This document shows, one piece after another, positions 19,975 through 29,614 of a DNA stretch of 64,000 nucleotides. The translations under genes were made by a program, and so were the position numbers. The notes beneath the pieces are model-generated. The model made no database searches and was not told the DNA's origin. It saw only the letters and a list, made by a program, of their open reading frames with translations. This DNA is from CAVDRM01 sp963611355. Its GTDB lineage: Bacteria > Bacillota > Clostridia > Christensenellales > Aristaeellaceae. Each line of letters starts with the position of its first letter. The first letter of the stretch is position 1. Where the stretch lies: contig CAVDRM010000004.1 of the NCBI GenBank assembly GCA_963611355.1, positions 1 to 64,000 on the forward strand, given 5' to 3'.

Positions 19975-20031
19975 AAACAGAGAATAAACCCGCCTGTATT
20001 CTGCGGCGGGTGAGGAGGCGCAGGGGTAAAA

Positions 20032-20727
20032 ATGCTGAAGAAAAAGCTGATTTTGATTGCGGACGATGAGCAGGGCATCCATGAAAGTCTCCGCATTTAT
20101 CTAACGAGAGAGGGCTATGAGGTTTACTCCGTGTTCCGCGGCGACGATGTCATGGAGGCATTTAACCAGATGCGCCCCGACTTGGTCATTTTGGATATTA
20201 TGATGCCGGGGCGTTCCGGTACGGCGGTCTGCGCGGATATCCGCGCCGTCAGCATGACCCCTATCATCATGCTGACCGCCAAGGGCGAGGAGGTCGATAA
20301 GCTGCTGGGCTTCGCACTGGGCGCGGATGACTACATCGTCAAGCCCTTCAGCCCGCGGGAAATCGTATCGCGCATTGCCGTTATCTTCCGCCGCATGAAT
20401 CAGATGGAGACCTCCCCGGAATCCGGCGCGCTGGTGCTGGGCAATACCCGCATCGATCTAAAGTGCTATGAGGTCTATGTGAACAACGAGCGGGTGTTCC
20501 TGTCGCCCAAGGAAGTGGAGATATTGCATCTGATGGCGAGCCACCCACGGCAGGTGTTTACCCGCGAGCAGCTTTTAGACAATATCTGGGGCTTTGACTT
20601 TGACGGCGACCCGCGTGTGGTGGATACATCCATCAAGCGCATCCGTAAAAAGCTGCCGGAGGACACCAGCGTGGTGCTGAGGTCCGTCTATGGCGTAGGC
20701 TACAAGGCGGAGATTACGGATGCTTAA
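20032..20727 (+). CDS. OmpR/PhoB-family response regulator
   Basis: 231 residues. The receiver domain (about 1-120) has the acidic pair Asp11/Asp12, phospho-acceptor Asp55 in LVILDIMMPG, and the VKPF lysine near 105. The C-terminal winged helix (about 135-231) contains LSPKEVEILHLMASHPRQVF and the DTSIKRIRKKL recognition helix. It is paired with the histidine kinase that starts 8 bases before its stop. Together they would sense an envelope signal and regulate transcription; targets cannot be read here, although the directly downstream YesL-like gene is one candidate. Confidence 0.95.
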   Translation: MLKKKLILIADDEQGIHESLRIYLTREGYEVYSVFRGDDVMEAFNQMRPDLVILDIMMPGRSGTAVCADIRAVSMTPIIMLTAKGEEVDKLLGFALGADDYIVKPFSPREIVSRIAVIFRRMNQMETSPESGALVLGNTRIDLKCYEVYVNNERVFLSPKEVEILHLMASHPRQVFTREQLLDNIWGFDFDGDPRVVDTSIKRIRKKLPEDTSVVLRSVYGVGYKAEITDA

Positions 20728-22447
20728 GGCCGGCCTTGCGTCCTACCTGACGCGCTTCGTGGCCATAACCGCGGTCATCGTGCTGCTTTCGGCGATGGGC
20801 ATGTTTGCGCTGTCCAATTATCTGTCCAATTCCGTTTTCAGCGTGTCTAACCGCTCGGAGCTGGAAAAGGTCATTGCGCAGGCAGACCGGCAGCTTGCGC
20901 GCTATAATGCGGGCGAAATCAAGCGCTCGGAGTTGAAGGAAATCGTTAATCCCGCCATCAATTCCGGCGATATTTTTATGATGCTCCTGACGCCGGATAC
21001 CCGCGTGGCGGCGTATACGGAAAGCGCCGTGGCATATTTCAGCAGCACCAAGCTCGTGCGCTACTGCCAGCAGCTCGACATGGGCAGAACGCTCTATTCC
21101 TCCGACTGGGAGACGGGCGGGCTGGCACTTTTGATGGGGCAAAAGACGGACAACGGCTATGTTTTTGCGGGCAAGCCCATGCGGACGTTCCTGAACGCGG
21201 CCAGCTCGTTCAGAATCAGCCTGATCACATGGTTTCTGCCGATGCTTTTGCTTTTGTTCCTTGTAGGCGGCTTCACGATGCACATCTTTGCGCGTCCCGT
21301 CAACGTGCTGACGGAGGCGGCGGCAAGGGTGGCGGCGGGGGAAATCGTCGATTTGGACGAGGAGCTGCCGGGCGAAATCGGCGATGTGGCGCGGGCGTTC
21401 AACAGGATGTCCGAGCGCATCGCGCATACCATCGGCGAGCTAAACAGGGAAAAGGAAACCATGCGCATGATTTTGGAATCCCTGAACGAGGGCATTCTGG
21501 CGCTGGATTTTGACGGAACGACCCTGCTTGAAAATTCCGCGGCCGTGCAGCTTCTGGGCGAAACGGGCACTCAGGCGCATGAGCGGGTCATGGCCGCGCT
21601 GAAGGAGAGTCTGAAGGACGGCAGGAACGGCGAGGGGCGCGTCGAGCGCGGCGACGCCGTTTTGCAGTATTTCATCACGCACCTGCCGTCCGACCAAAAA
21701 AGAAAAGGTGTGATTGCTCTGGTGCGCGATGTGACGGAGCAGGAGCGGCTTGAGCAGACGCGGCATGACTATGTCGCCAATATTTCCCATGAGCTGCGTA
21801 CACCTTTGGCCAATATGCGCGGGCTGGCCGAGGGGCTTCGGGACGGGCTGGTCACGGATGCGGACGACAGGATGCGCTATTACGGCATTATCGTGGACGA
21901 GGTCAAGCGCCTGTCCCGACTGGTTAATGACCTGCTGGAGCTGTCCGGGCTTCAGTCCAATCCCAAGGCGTTTGAGATGGAAAAGGCCGAGCCGACGGAA
22001 ATCATGTGGGAATTGTACGACCTGAATAAAAAGCCATTTTCGGACAAAAATCAGACGCTTTTGCTGGAGGTGCCGCAGGACGACCTGCCGGTCATCATCA
22101 CCAATGAGGATCGCTTGTCCGAGGTGCTGACCATCCTCCTTGACAATGCCCGCAAGTATACGAACGAGGGCGGCACGATTGTGCTGGGCGCAGAGCCGAA
22201 CGTGCAGGACGGGCTGGTGACGGGCGTCCGCTTCTATGTGCGCGATAACGGCATCGGTATGGACGAGGAAACGCAGAAGCATGTCTTTGAGCGCTTCCAT
22301 CAGGCGGATAAGAGCCATTCGCAGAAGGGCAGCGGTCTCGGCCTGTCCATCGCCAGAGAAATCCTGCTGAAAATGGGCGTCGGCATCACGTTGAAAAGTG
22401 AGCTTGGCAGGGGCAGCGAGTTTTCGTTTATTCTGCCGGTTCCGTAA
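20720..22447 (+). CDS. Sensor histidine kinase
   Basis: 575 residues, overlapping the response regulator by 8 bases. Two transmembrane helices (about 11-31 and 170-192) flank an extracytoplasmic sensor of about 140 residues. A HAMP linker follows (ARPVNVLTEAAARVAAGE), then a PAS-like segment (about 245-335). The kinase core has H-box NISHELRTPL with phospho-acceptor His357 and the ATP-binding N (LTILLDNARKYTNEGG), G1 (VRDNGIGMD), F and G2 (GSGLGLSIAREI) boxes. The layout resembles PhoR/WalK-type kinases of Gram-positive bacteria. The ligand is unknown. Confidence 0.95.
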   Translation: MLKAGLASYLTRFVAITAVIVLLSAMGMFALSNYLSNSVFSVSNRSELEKVIAQADRQLARYNAGEIKRSELKEIVNPAINSGDIFMMLLTPDTRVAAYTESAVAYFSSTKLVRYCQQLDMGRTLYSSDWETGGLALLMGQKTDNGYVFAGKPMRTFLNAASSFRISLITWFLPMLLLLFLVGGFTMHIFARPVNVLTEAAARVAAGEIVDLDEELPGEIGDVARAFNRMSERIAHTIGELNREKETMRMILESLNEGILALDFDGTTLLENSAAVQLLGETGTQAHERVMAALKESLKDGRNGEGRVERGDAVLQYFITHLPSDQKRKGVIALVRDVTEQERLEQTRHDYVANISHELRTPLANMRGLAEGLRDGLVTDADDRMRYYGIIVDEVKRLSRLVNDLLELSGLQSNPKAFEMEKAEPTEIMWELYDLNKKPFSDKNQTLLLEVPQDDLPVIITNEDRLSEVLTILLDNARKYTNEGGTIVLGAEPNVQDGLVTGVRFYVRDNGIGMDEETQKHVFERFHQADKSHSQKGSGLGLSIAREILLKMGVGITLKSELGRGSEFSFILPVP

Positions 22448-22547
22448 AATCGGACGCTTTTTGGATGCGCAAAGCTCCGGGGCTGTTCAAGCGGCCTCGG
22501 ATGTGTTATAATATCCATTGGATTTTTGTTTGCGGGAGGAAACGGGT

Positions 22548-23612
22548 ATGTTCGGCCGAATGATGAACAGCTTTTACTACGGAAAAAGCGGGAAGGGCGA
22601 TTTCAGGCGGGAGGATCTGCCGAAAAACCGCTGGCAGCTGTTTTTTGAAATGCTCAGGGTGCGTCTGGCGGCGCTGTTCCGTCTGAATCTGATGACGGTG
22701 GTCGCCTTTCTTCCGCTGATCTTCGTGGTCGGCAATGCCGCGATGACCTTTTTAAGCGGTCTGAGCGGGTGCTTGGAGTACAGCAATCTGCTGGCATCGG
22801 GCGGCGACATGAGCGCCGTCACCGAGGCGGAGCTTGCCCTGTATGCCAACTATGTGTCGAACGGGGTTATGAATACCGCGGCGTTTGCAAGCGACCTGTT
22901 CAAGGCTATCTCCATGCAGTCCCTCATCTGGCTGATTCCCTGCATCCTGATTACCGGCCCAGTGCAGGCGGGCATGGCGTATGTCACCCGCAACTGGGCG
23001 CGTGACGAGCATGCCTTCATCTGGGCGGATTTTAAGGATGCGGTCAAGGAAAACTGGAAGCAGGCGCTGGGTGTTTCCGCCATCACGTCCGTTGTTCCCA
23101 TCATTTTATATGTCTGCTGGATGTTCTACGGGCAGATGGCGGAGCAGAATGCGTTCTTCTATGTGCCGCAGGTTTTGACGATATCGCTGGGCGTTATCTG
23201 GATGCTGGGTCTGACGTTCATGTACCCCATCATCGTCAGCTATAAGATGACGTTTAAGGACGTCGTGAAAAACAGCATCCTCCTTGCCATTGCGCGGCTT
23301 CCGCAGACTATCGGCATCCGTCTCATCACCGCCCTTCTGCTGGTGCTGTGCCTGTTCCTCTTCGTCTTTACGGGCGCGGGCGTGTATGCGCTGCTTGCGT
23401 TGGGCGCGTATTATATCTTCCTCGGCTTCGCCATGACGCGCTTTATCCAAGCCTCCTTCACCAATGCCGTCTTTGATAAGTACATCAATGCGCACATTGA
23501 GGGAGCGAAGGTGAACAGGGGACTTGCGCAGGACGATGACGACGAGGATGAGGACGAAGAGACCGAAAACAAAGAGGAAAACGGCGAAAAGTCTTCGCCC
23601 TCTGCGCAGTGA
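22548..23612 (+). CDS. YesL-like (DUF624) integral membrane protein
   Basis: 354 residues from the ATG at 22548, which has GGGAGG 9 bases upstream. The N-terminus carries YGKSGKGDFRREDLPKNR, typical of YesL-like proteins, and about six membrane-spanning segments follow. The C-terminal 35 residues are almost entirely acidic (DDDDEDEDEETENKEEN), an unusual cytoplasmic tail. YesL-family proteins are often near carbohydrate transporters, but their role is unresolved. A TATAAT at 22507-22512 lies 36 bases upstream, with no good -35 box. The gene follows a two-component system and is followed 3 bases later by a methyltransferase gene. Confidence 0.82.
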   Translation: MFGRMMNSFYYGKSGKGDFRREDLPKNRWQLFFEMLRVRLAALFRLNLMTVVAFLPLIFVVGNAAMTFLSGLSGCLEYSNLLASGGDMSAVTEAELALYANYVSNGVMNTAAFASDLFKAISMQSLIWLIPCILITGPVQAGMAYVTRNWARDEHAFIWADFKDAVKENWKQALGVSAITSVVPIILYVCWMFYGQMAEQNAFFYVPQVLTISLGVIWMLGLTFMYPIIVSYKMTFKDVVKNSILLAIARLPQTIGIRLITALLLVLCLFLFVFTGAGVYALLALGAYYIFLGFAMTRFIQASFTNAVFDKYINAHIEGAKVNRGLAQDDDDEDEDEETENKEENGEKSSPSAQ

Positions 23613-23615
23613 TTC

Positions 23616-24365
23616 ATGTATACGGATTTTGCGGCCGTTTATGACCTGCTGATGCGCGATGTATGCTATGAAAAATGGGCGGCGCATTACGCCGAGCTGC
23701 TGAAAAAATACGGCGCGGATCGGAAAAAATGCGTGGAGTGTGCCTGCGGAACAGGGGCGCTGACCGTGCCGCTCGGCAAACAGGGCTTTCAAATGACGGG
23801 CGTTGACCTGAGCGGCGAAATGCTGGAAAGGGCCATGAAGCGGGCGCGGGAGGCGGGGCAGACCATCCCGTTCATTCGGCAGGATATGTGCAGGTTAGCG
23901 CTTCCCTCCCGCACGGACGCGGTTTTATGTACCTGCGACGGGGTGAATTATCTGACCGCGAAGCCCCGCGTATCGGCTTTTTTCCGAGCGGCCTATGCAG
24001 CGCTTCGGCCGGGCGGGGTGCTGATTTTCGATGTTTCGACGCCCTATAAGCTGGGGCATACGCTCGGAAACGGCACAAGAACGTTTGCGGGCAGCGATTA
24101 CGCCTATATCTGGAACACGGCGTTCAGCGGAAAAACTCGGCTGTGCCGCATGGCGCTGACGATTTTTACAAAAACGGACGACGGCCTGTACAGGCGCACC
24201 GAGGAGGAGCAGACTCAGCGTGCGCACTGCAGGGAAGAGCTGGCGGAGGCATTGACCGACGCCGGCTTTGAGCGCATCCGCTTTTTCGGCGGATATGCCA
24301 TGCGCTCTGCCCGTGAGACAGACGCCCGATGGCACGTCGCCGCCGTTCGGCCAAAGGAGAGATGA
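23616..24365 (+). CDS. Class I SAM-dependent methyltransferase
   Basis: 249 residues. The Rossmann-fold motif I reads CVECACGTGALTVPLG (about 38-53), motif II VDLSGEMLE, and FIRQDMCRLALP gives the acidic adenine-binding position; ALRPGGVLIFDVSTPYK corresponds to the post-IV motif. The opening YTDFAAVYDLLMRDV is common in small-molecule methyltransferases of Clostridia. The substrate is unknown. It begins 3 bases after the YesL-like stop and ends 6 bases before hslO, so all three are probably co-transcribed. Confidence 0.88.
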   Translation: MYTDFAAVYDLLMRDVCYEKWAAHYAELLKKYGADRKKCVECACGTGALTVPLGKQGFQMTGVDLSGEMLERAMKRAREAGQTIPFIRQDMCRLALPSRTDAVLCTCDGVNYLTAKPRVSAFFRAAYAALRPGGVLIFDVSTPYKLGHTLGNGTRTFAGSDYAYIWNTAFSGKTRLCRMALTIFTKTDDGLYRRTEEEQTQRAHCREELAEALTDAGFERIRFFGGYAMRSARETDARWHVAAVRPKER

Positions 24366-24371
24366 TTTTTA

Positions 24372-25265
24372 ATGGATGAAGCATACAAAATGCCGGCAGA
24401 TGAAATGCTGCATATGACGCTGATGGACGGGCAGGCGCGGGTGCTGCTGTGCCGCACGACCGCAATTTCTCAGTCGGCAGCCGATATTCATCAGCCCTCG
24501 GACACGGCCTGCGCCGCGCTGTCGCGGCTTATGAGCGCCGCGCTCATGCTGAGCGTGATGATGAAGGGTGACAAGGATTCCGTCACCGTCACGGTTGCCG
24601 GAAACGGTCCTATCGGAAAAATGACGGCCGTGGCGCACGGAACGCACGTCAAGGTGACGGCGGACAATCCGCAGGCCGATGTCCCCAAGCGGGCGGACGG
24701 CCACTTGGATGTGGGCGCACTGATCGGGCATCAGGGAAGGCTCACGGTCATCAAGGATTTGGGGCTGAAAGAGCCGTATATCGGGCAGGTCAATCTCGTC
24801 TCCGGTGAATTAGGGGAGGACTTTGCGCAGTATTTCACCGCCTCGGAGCAAACGCCGTCTTTGGTGGCGCTGGGCGCACGGGTGAACGGTGGGCTTCTCT
24901 TGTCCACGGGCGGGCTGCTCATTCAGGCAATGCCCGGATGCAGCGAGGAGCTGCTCAGTCAGCTGGACGTGCGCAGCATGCTCTTTGCCGACATCAGCCG
25001 CGAGCTGGCCGAAAACGACTTGGAGGAGCTGGCCAAGGGATGGTTTGACGGGCTGGATTTGAAGGTTATTCAAAAGCAGCCGCTGGCCTATGTCTGCGAC
25101 TGCTCCCGCGAAAAAATGGCGCGGGCGCTGGTGCTGCTGGGGCGGGACGAACTGAAGGACATCATCGAGCATGACCATCACACGGCGCTGACCTGCCGCT
25201 TCTGCCGCACTTCGCAGATTTTTTCGCAAGAGGAGCTGCGCCGCCTGCTGGAGGAAGCAAAATAA
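24372..25265 (+). CDS. hslO: Redox-regulated chaperone Hsp33
   Basis: 297 residues, the normal length. Hsp33 is a cytosolic holdase activated when oxidation releases zinc from a C-terminal cysteine site. All four zinc ligands are present: Cys242 and Cys244 (CDC) and Cys275 and Cys278 (CRFC). The N-terminal core has SAALMLSVMMKGDKDSVTV and NGPIGKMTAVA, matching the family. It is co-directional with the upstream methyltransferase gene, which ends 6 bases before it. In an anaerobe it fits protection against oxidative unfolding. Confidence 0.96.
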   Translation: MDEAYKMPADEMLHMTLMDGQARVLLCRTTAISQSAADIHQPSDTACAALSRLMSAALMLSVMMKGDKDSVTVTVAGNGPIGKMTAVAHGTHVKVTADNPQADVPKRADGHLDVGALIGHQGRLTVIKDLGLKEPYIGQVNLVSGELGEDFAQYFTASEQTPSLVALGARVNGGLLLSTGGLLIQAMPGCSEELLSQLDVRSMLFADISRELAENDLEELAKGWFDGLDLKVIQKQPLAYVCDCSREKMARALVLLGRDELKDIIEHDHHTALTCRFCRTSQIFSQEELRRLLEEAK

Positions 25266-25363
25266 AGGCTGCGCGGTATGTGCGCGGTGCTGTCTTACGG
25301 AAAATGGATGCCGGAATGAAAGCCTGCTTTTGACGGCTTTTATCCGAATTGACGGAGGTGCGG

Positions 25364-26698
25364 ATGAGCGATGAGCATAAGGTGGTGCCGTTTGAGCGGC
25401 CTGCCGCCTATTGGGTGTCCAAGGCGCGCAAATGCAGGGGCAGGACGCGCCTGACGGACGCTGCGCCGCTGCTTCGTCAGGCGTATCGTCAATCCGGCGA
25501 GGATGACGTCGCCATGGAACTGGTGGGCACATACTGCGCGATGGAATGCCATTCCGCCGCGCATCGGGTGATTGCGCAGGTGCTGGAAAAAAATCCGCGC
25601 TGCGCGGAGGCGTATTATATGCTGGGGCTGTCCGCCCTGTCGCAGCAGCAGGAGGCGCTGGCCGAGGACGCATTGGCGACCGCCCTGATGCTTGGCAGGG
25701 ACAGCGCCTTTGCCGATGACGCGCAGGACATATTGAGCAGCTACGCATGGCACGACGAGCCGCATCCGCCGCGCGGCGCACGGGCGGAAACGCTGTATGC
25801 GCAGGCGCTTCGCTATTTGAACGCGGGCAATACGGAAAAGGCGGCGGAATATCTGCGCAAATCGCTCTGCCGGGGCTTTACGCCGCGGGCAAGCGCCCTG
25901 CTCGGCGAGATTTTTCTCCGCGTCCGCGGCTATGCCGCTGCGTCCGCCCTGCTTCTGCGTGCGCTGGCAGCTGACCGCATGAATATCCCCTATGCGCTGC
26001 TGCTGAGCGAGGCGTTTTTCGGCATGAATATGCAGGAAATGGCGCAAAAGGTGCTGTCATCTGCCGCCCCGCTTTGCCAAACCCACAAGGAGCTTGCCCT
26101 GCTCGCTGAGGTCTGCGTCAGGCTCGGCCGTCCCCAAATCGCCTCGGAGCGGTTGGAGCAGGCGCTGAGAACAGCCCCGCAGAGCAACGACCTTTTGTTC
26201 ATTTTAGCCGCACTTCGCAGCGCAACGGGCGATTTCATGGGCGCCAAAAGCCTCTTGCACACCATTTTGATGCGCGACCCGGAGGACGCGGATGCCATCA
26301 GCGCCCTGAAAATGATAAAATTTCGCCCCGTGCCATTCAACCGCATCGGCCTGGAAGAGGAGCTGGCCGCCCTGTGCGCCCGTAAGCCCGTTCGGGGCGA
26401 TGCGGCGCTCAAGCGTCTTCTGCACGGGCTGACCATTTCGCTGAACGGCGATTTGTCCTATGCAACGATTGAGACGCTGGTGGGCTATGCATGGCGACGG
26501 ATGAACCCGATTCAGAAAATGCATTGCGACATGAGCAGACAGCACCTCTGGCCGCGGGCATTTTATCAGTACCTTTGCGAAAAGGCGGGGCTGAAGAGGC
26601 GGCGCCCTGCACTGTATCGGGGAAAAGGGTACGGGCGGCGCGTCCGAAGGATGCTTCGGTTTATCAAATCCAAAGAGGCATGGAGTGAAATCCGATGA
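25364..26698 (+). CDS. TPR-repeat protein of unknown function
   Basis: 444 residues from the ATG at 25364 with GGAGG 5 bases upstream. It is made of tetratricopeptide-like helical pairs over nearly its whole length (for example AEAYYMLGLSALSQQQEALAEDAL, AEKYLRKSL-type repeats, and ERLEQALRTAPQSNDLLFIL; each shown here in part). No signal peptide or enzyme motif is evident, so it is probably a cytoplasmic scaffold. Its last 4 bases overlap the start of the next gene, which suggests the two products are made together and may interact. Confidence 0.78.
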   Translation: MSDEHKVVPFERPAAYWVSKARKCRGRTRLTDAAPLLRQAYRQSGEDDVAMELVGTYCAMECHSAAHRVIAQVLEKNPRCAEAYYMLGLSALSQQQEALAEDALATALMLGRDSAFADDAQDILSSYAWHDEPHPPRGARAETLYAQALRYLNAGNTEKAAEYLRKSLCRGFTPRASALLGEIFLRVRGYAAASALLLRALAADRMNIPYALLLSEAFFGMNMQEMAQKVLSSAAPLCQTHKELALLAEVCVRLGRPQIASERLEQALRTAPQSNDLLFILAALRSATGDFMGAKSLLHTILMRDPEDADAISALKMIKFRPVPFNRIGLEEELAALCARKPVRGDAALKRLLHGLTISLNGDLSYATIETLVGYAWRRMNPIQKMHCDMSRQHLWPRAFYQYLCEKAGLKRRRPALYRGKGYGRRVRRMLRFIKSKEAWSEIR

Positions 26699-27600
26699 AG
26701 TGCATTGATTTTGACAAGAAATTTCAGTATTATGTCACCGAATGGGTGAAAAAGCACGCGAAGGAATTTAAGAATTATGACGAGATGGAAGACCGTATGC
26801 CGGAGGTCTACGAGGAGTTTTTGGATCTTCCGGCGGACTGGCTGGCGGGCGTAAAGCCCGGCGAATACTTTGAGCGCTTTGACAATGCCAAGCAATTGGT
26901 CGATTGGATGGAGGACTACGAGAAGCAGCGCGTGCCTGTTCCGGATATGCTGCTGAACCGCATCAGCGCGCTTGGCAAGGCGTCCGAAGCGCCGCTGATG
27001 AATCTCCTTAGCAAGGAGCGCACGCCGCACGCGGTCAGGATGAGCGCGGTCACGCTGTTGCGCGAAATCGAGAGCGAAGCGCCGATTGACCTGTATTTGC
27101 ATTGGATAAGCGGCTGGCAGGGCGAGGACGAGCTGTGTGAAAACGCGCTGGAAAGCCTCCAGTCCCTGGGCGCTTCGGCGGCTGACCAAATGAGGGCGGC
27201 TCTGCCGAAAAGCACCCGTGAGGGGCAGATAAGCCTTTTGACCGTCCTGTGCGACCATCAGAAGGATGAGGAGCTGACCGACCTTGCGCTTTCCCTGCTG
27301 GAGACGGAGGAAAGCGCACACGCCGTTTTGTCCGACGTGCTGGCACGGCTCGGCAATGACAAGGCGCTGCCGGCGCTGGTTCGCTTGGCCGGCAGCGAGG
27401 AAACACCCTATCTGGATTATATTGAGCTGCGCAATGCCATCGAAGCGCTGGGCGGCGAAGCGCCGGAGCGGGAATTTGACGCGGACGACCCGGATTATCA
27501 GGCGATGCGCAGCATTGAGGAGCATATGCTGCATCACGGGCATGAGCATGAGGAAGACGCCTGCGGGCATGACGGCTGTATCTGCCGCCATCACCATTGA
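26695..27600 (+). CDS. HEAT-like repeat protein with His/Cys-rich C-terminal tail
   Basis: 301 residues, translationally coupled to the TPR gene by a 4-base ATGA overlap. The middle is built of helical HEAT-like repeats (PLMNLLSKERTPHAVRMSAV, ALPALVRLAGSEETPYLD). The last 27 residues are very rich in His and Cys (HHGHEHEED, CGHDGCICRHHH), resembling a metal-binding tail. In family terms it matches uncharacterised Clostridia proteins; SecA-type C-terminal zinc tails are a loose analogy only. Soluble and without signal peptide. Metal binding is inference. Confidence 0.75.
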   Translation: MKCIDFDKKFQYYVTEWVKKHAKEFKNYDEMEDRMPEVYEEFLDLPADWLAGVKPGEYFERFDNAKQLVDWMEDYEKQRVPVPDMLLNRISALGKASEAPLMNLLSKERTPHAVRMSAVTLLREIESEAPIDLYLHWISGWQGEDELCENALESLQSLGASAADQMRAALPKSTREGQISLLTVLCDHQKDEELTDLALSLLETEESAHAVLSDVLARLGNDKALPALVRLAGSEETPYLDYIELRNAIEALGGEAPEREFDADDPDYQAMRSIEEHMLHHGHEHEEDACGHDGCICRHHH

Positions 27601-27611
27601 GGAAATAGGCT

Positions 27612-29396
27612 ATGGTATGTGAACATTGCGGCACGGTTGCGCGAAGCGGCGAAACCGTCTGCTCTCAGTGCGGGGCGATGCTCCCCGTGCGCGAAATGGG
27701 CAAGGGTGCGGCGGCCATTCGTCAGGGGCGCGATACTTCGTCGCAAAAAAAATCCCCTGTCGGCAGCAGTGTGCCGGATACGCGCACACGGTCCGCCTAT
27801 GTATTGGATGAAAACGCCGGTACCAGACGGCGGGCAGCGGGCGCAGCCGCCGATACGCCGGCCGCTAAGGGCAGGAAAACGCATAAAATCCACCGCTTCA
27901 TGGTGAACTGGGCGATGATTGGCGCGGTCTCGTCGGTGTTTCTTGTGTTCCTTGTGGTGGGCGGCTATCTTTTTTTGCAGCTCACCGCTCAGGGACAGCT
28001 TGTGCTGGCGCGTCTGGGCTATGAGGCGGATACGACCGCCATGTGGACGCTCGGCGGGGAATATCTGGATCAGGGGTACATTGAACGGGCCATCGCCACC
28101 GAGGAGGCAGCTTACGCAAAAGACCCTGACCGAGAGGATATTTACGTTCGCCTGCAGCAGCTCTGCGAGGCGTATGAAGCGGGTGCAAGGCCGGAGGATG
28201 CGGAGCGCATCTATACCCTCATGTATCAGGAAATCGACCCGGCCAATCCCGTTGCCTATCGCAATATCGTCCGTCTGATGCTCGACCAGTCGCGCCGGAC
28301 GGAGGCGGCTAACCTGCTGTCCGTTGCGTATGCGAACACGGGCGAGGTGTCTTTTAAGACCCAGCGGGAGGAAATGCTTCCGGCCGTCCCCACGGCAACA
28401 CTGGAGGGCGGTAAGCACATGCTGCCGCAGGACTGTACGCTGATATCCGCCGAGGGCTATGATATTTATTATATCATCGGTGAGGAGGGCACGCTGCCGG
28501 AGGACGGCCAGCTCTTTGAAGAGCCGCTTCATTTGGAGGAGGGCGGCTGGACTGTCCGCGCCGTTGCCGTTTCCAGCGATTTGGTGAGCGATGAATTAAG
28601 CGTGAAATATGTCATCTCCCTGCCGACCCCCGATGCGCCCTACCCATCCTTGGCACCCGGAACATACCAGCAGCGGCAGCGGATGCGCCTGAAAAATATC
28701 GGCGATGATCCGAATGTCACCTTCTATTACACCATCGACTCCACTTCGCCAACCGTCAATTCACCCATTTACAACGCGGATGAAGGCATCCTGCTTCCGG
28801 GCGGCACGGTGACGGTGCGCGCCGTGGCGGTCAATCAATACGGCAAGGTCTCCAACGAAATGAGCGTGCAGCTCGTCATTAAGAATGTCAAGTACGCCAA
28901 GTATTACCGTTCAGGGGATACCTTTGATGCCTTTGCGTTGATGAAAACGACCTACGACCAGTTCGTCAAAAAATACGGCACGGCCAAGGAGGAGCAGGAG
29001 ATTGTCGACCCCCTGGTGCGCAGCCAGTGCGTGCGGCTCGTGTACAGCTGGGGCGAGGCGAGATTCTATTATACAGAGACCGGTGCGCTGCTGTATTATA
29101 TCGATACGACGAACGCCAACATGACCGCCCCGCGCTCGACAAAAATCGGCATGACCGAGACGTCCATCACGCAGAAATACCGCGATATGGGACAGGCGAA
29201 GAATCAGGACGGCAGCCGCAGCCTGTATTACGATTCCGGCGACCAGTGCTACGGCAAGATAGAAATCGTGGACGATACCCATCAGACCATCAGCTATTCG
29301 TATGTGGACACCGAAAACGATGCGACGGTGACACTGCAATACCACATGGAGAACGGTCAGTGCGTCCGGCTGACGAATAAGTTTGTTATCAACTGA
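27612..29396 (+). CDS. Membrane protein with zinc ribbon, TPR and beta-sandwich (chitobiase C-terminal-like) repeats
   Basis: 594 residues. An N-terminal zinc ribbon has Cys3, Cys6, Cys17 and Cys20. A single transmembrane helix lies at about 101-123. TPR-like helices follow (about 130-250). Two domains with VTVRAVAVNQYGKVSNEMSV-type strands and SPIYN / STSPTVNSPIY elements (about 250-425) look like the chitobiase/beta-hexosaminidase C-terminal beta-sandwich. The C-terminal 150 residues are beta-rich and unassigned. The topology implies a cytoplasmic zinc ribbon and an extracellular repeat region. It follows the HEAT-like gene by 11 bases and is the last gene before the terminator at 29419. 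Confidence 0.8.
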   Translation: MVCEHCGTVARSGETVCSQCGAMLPVREMGKGAAAIRQGRDTSSQKKSPVGSSVPDTRTRSAYVLDENAGTRRRAAGAAADTPAAKGRKTHKIHRFMVNWAMIGAVSSVFLVFLVVGGYLFLQLTAQGQLVLARLGYEADTTAMWTLGGEYLDQGYIERAIATEEAAYAKDPDREDIYVRLQQLCEAYEAGARPEDAERIYTLMYQEIDPANPVAYRNIVRLMLDQSRRTEAANLLSVAYANTGEVSFKTQREEMLPAVPTATLEGGKHMLPQDCTLISAEGYDIYYIIGEEGTLPEDGQLFEEPLHLEEGGWTVRAVAVSSDLVSDELSVKYVISLPTPDAPYPSLAPGTYQQRQRMRLKNIGDDPNVTFYYTIDSTSPTVNSPIYNADEGILLPGGTVTVRAVAVNQYGKVSNEMSVQLVIKNVKYAKYYRSGDTFDAFALMKTTYDQFVKKYGTAKEEQEIVDPLVRSQCVRLVYSWGEARFYYTETGALLYYIDTTNANMTAPRSTKIGMTETSITQKYRDMGQAKNQDGSRSLYYDSGDQCYGKIEIVDDTHQTISYSYVDTENDATVTLQYHMENGQCVRLTNKFVIN

Positions 29397-29418
29397 TGAA
29401 ATTTTCTTGATAAAAAGG

Positions 29419-29455
29419 CTTGCCGCATGTGTGGAACAGACGGCAAGTCTTTTTC
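29419..29455. terminator. Bidirectional terminator between convergent genes
   Basis: CTTGCCG (29419-29425) pairs with CGGCAAG (29441-29447). On the plus strand it is followed by TCTTTTTC and on the minus strand by CCTTTTTATC, so it can stop both the zinc-ribbon gene and the minus-strand secreted-protein gene. Confidence 0.82.
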
Positions 29456-29614
29456 ATATGTGATATATTTTAATACTTTAAACCACAGCCCCTGCGGGCG
29501 ACTTTTCCGCTCCAGCTTTGCTTTTTCAGCTTAGAGCAGCAATGCCGTGCATTCTTCGCTCAGCTTTACTGAAAGCGAAAATTCATCCCGAATTTCAGCT
29601 ATGCTTTCGATGCC

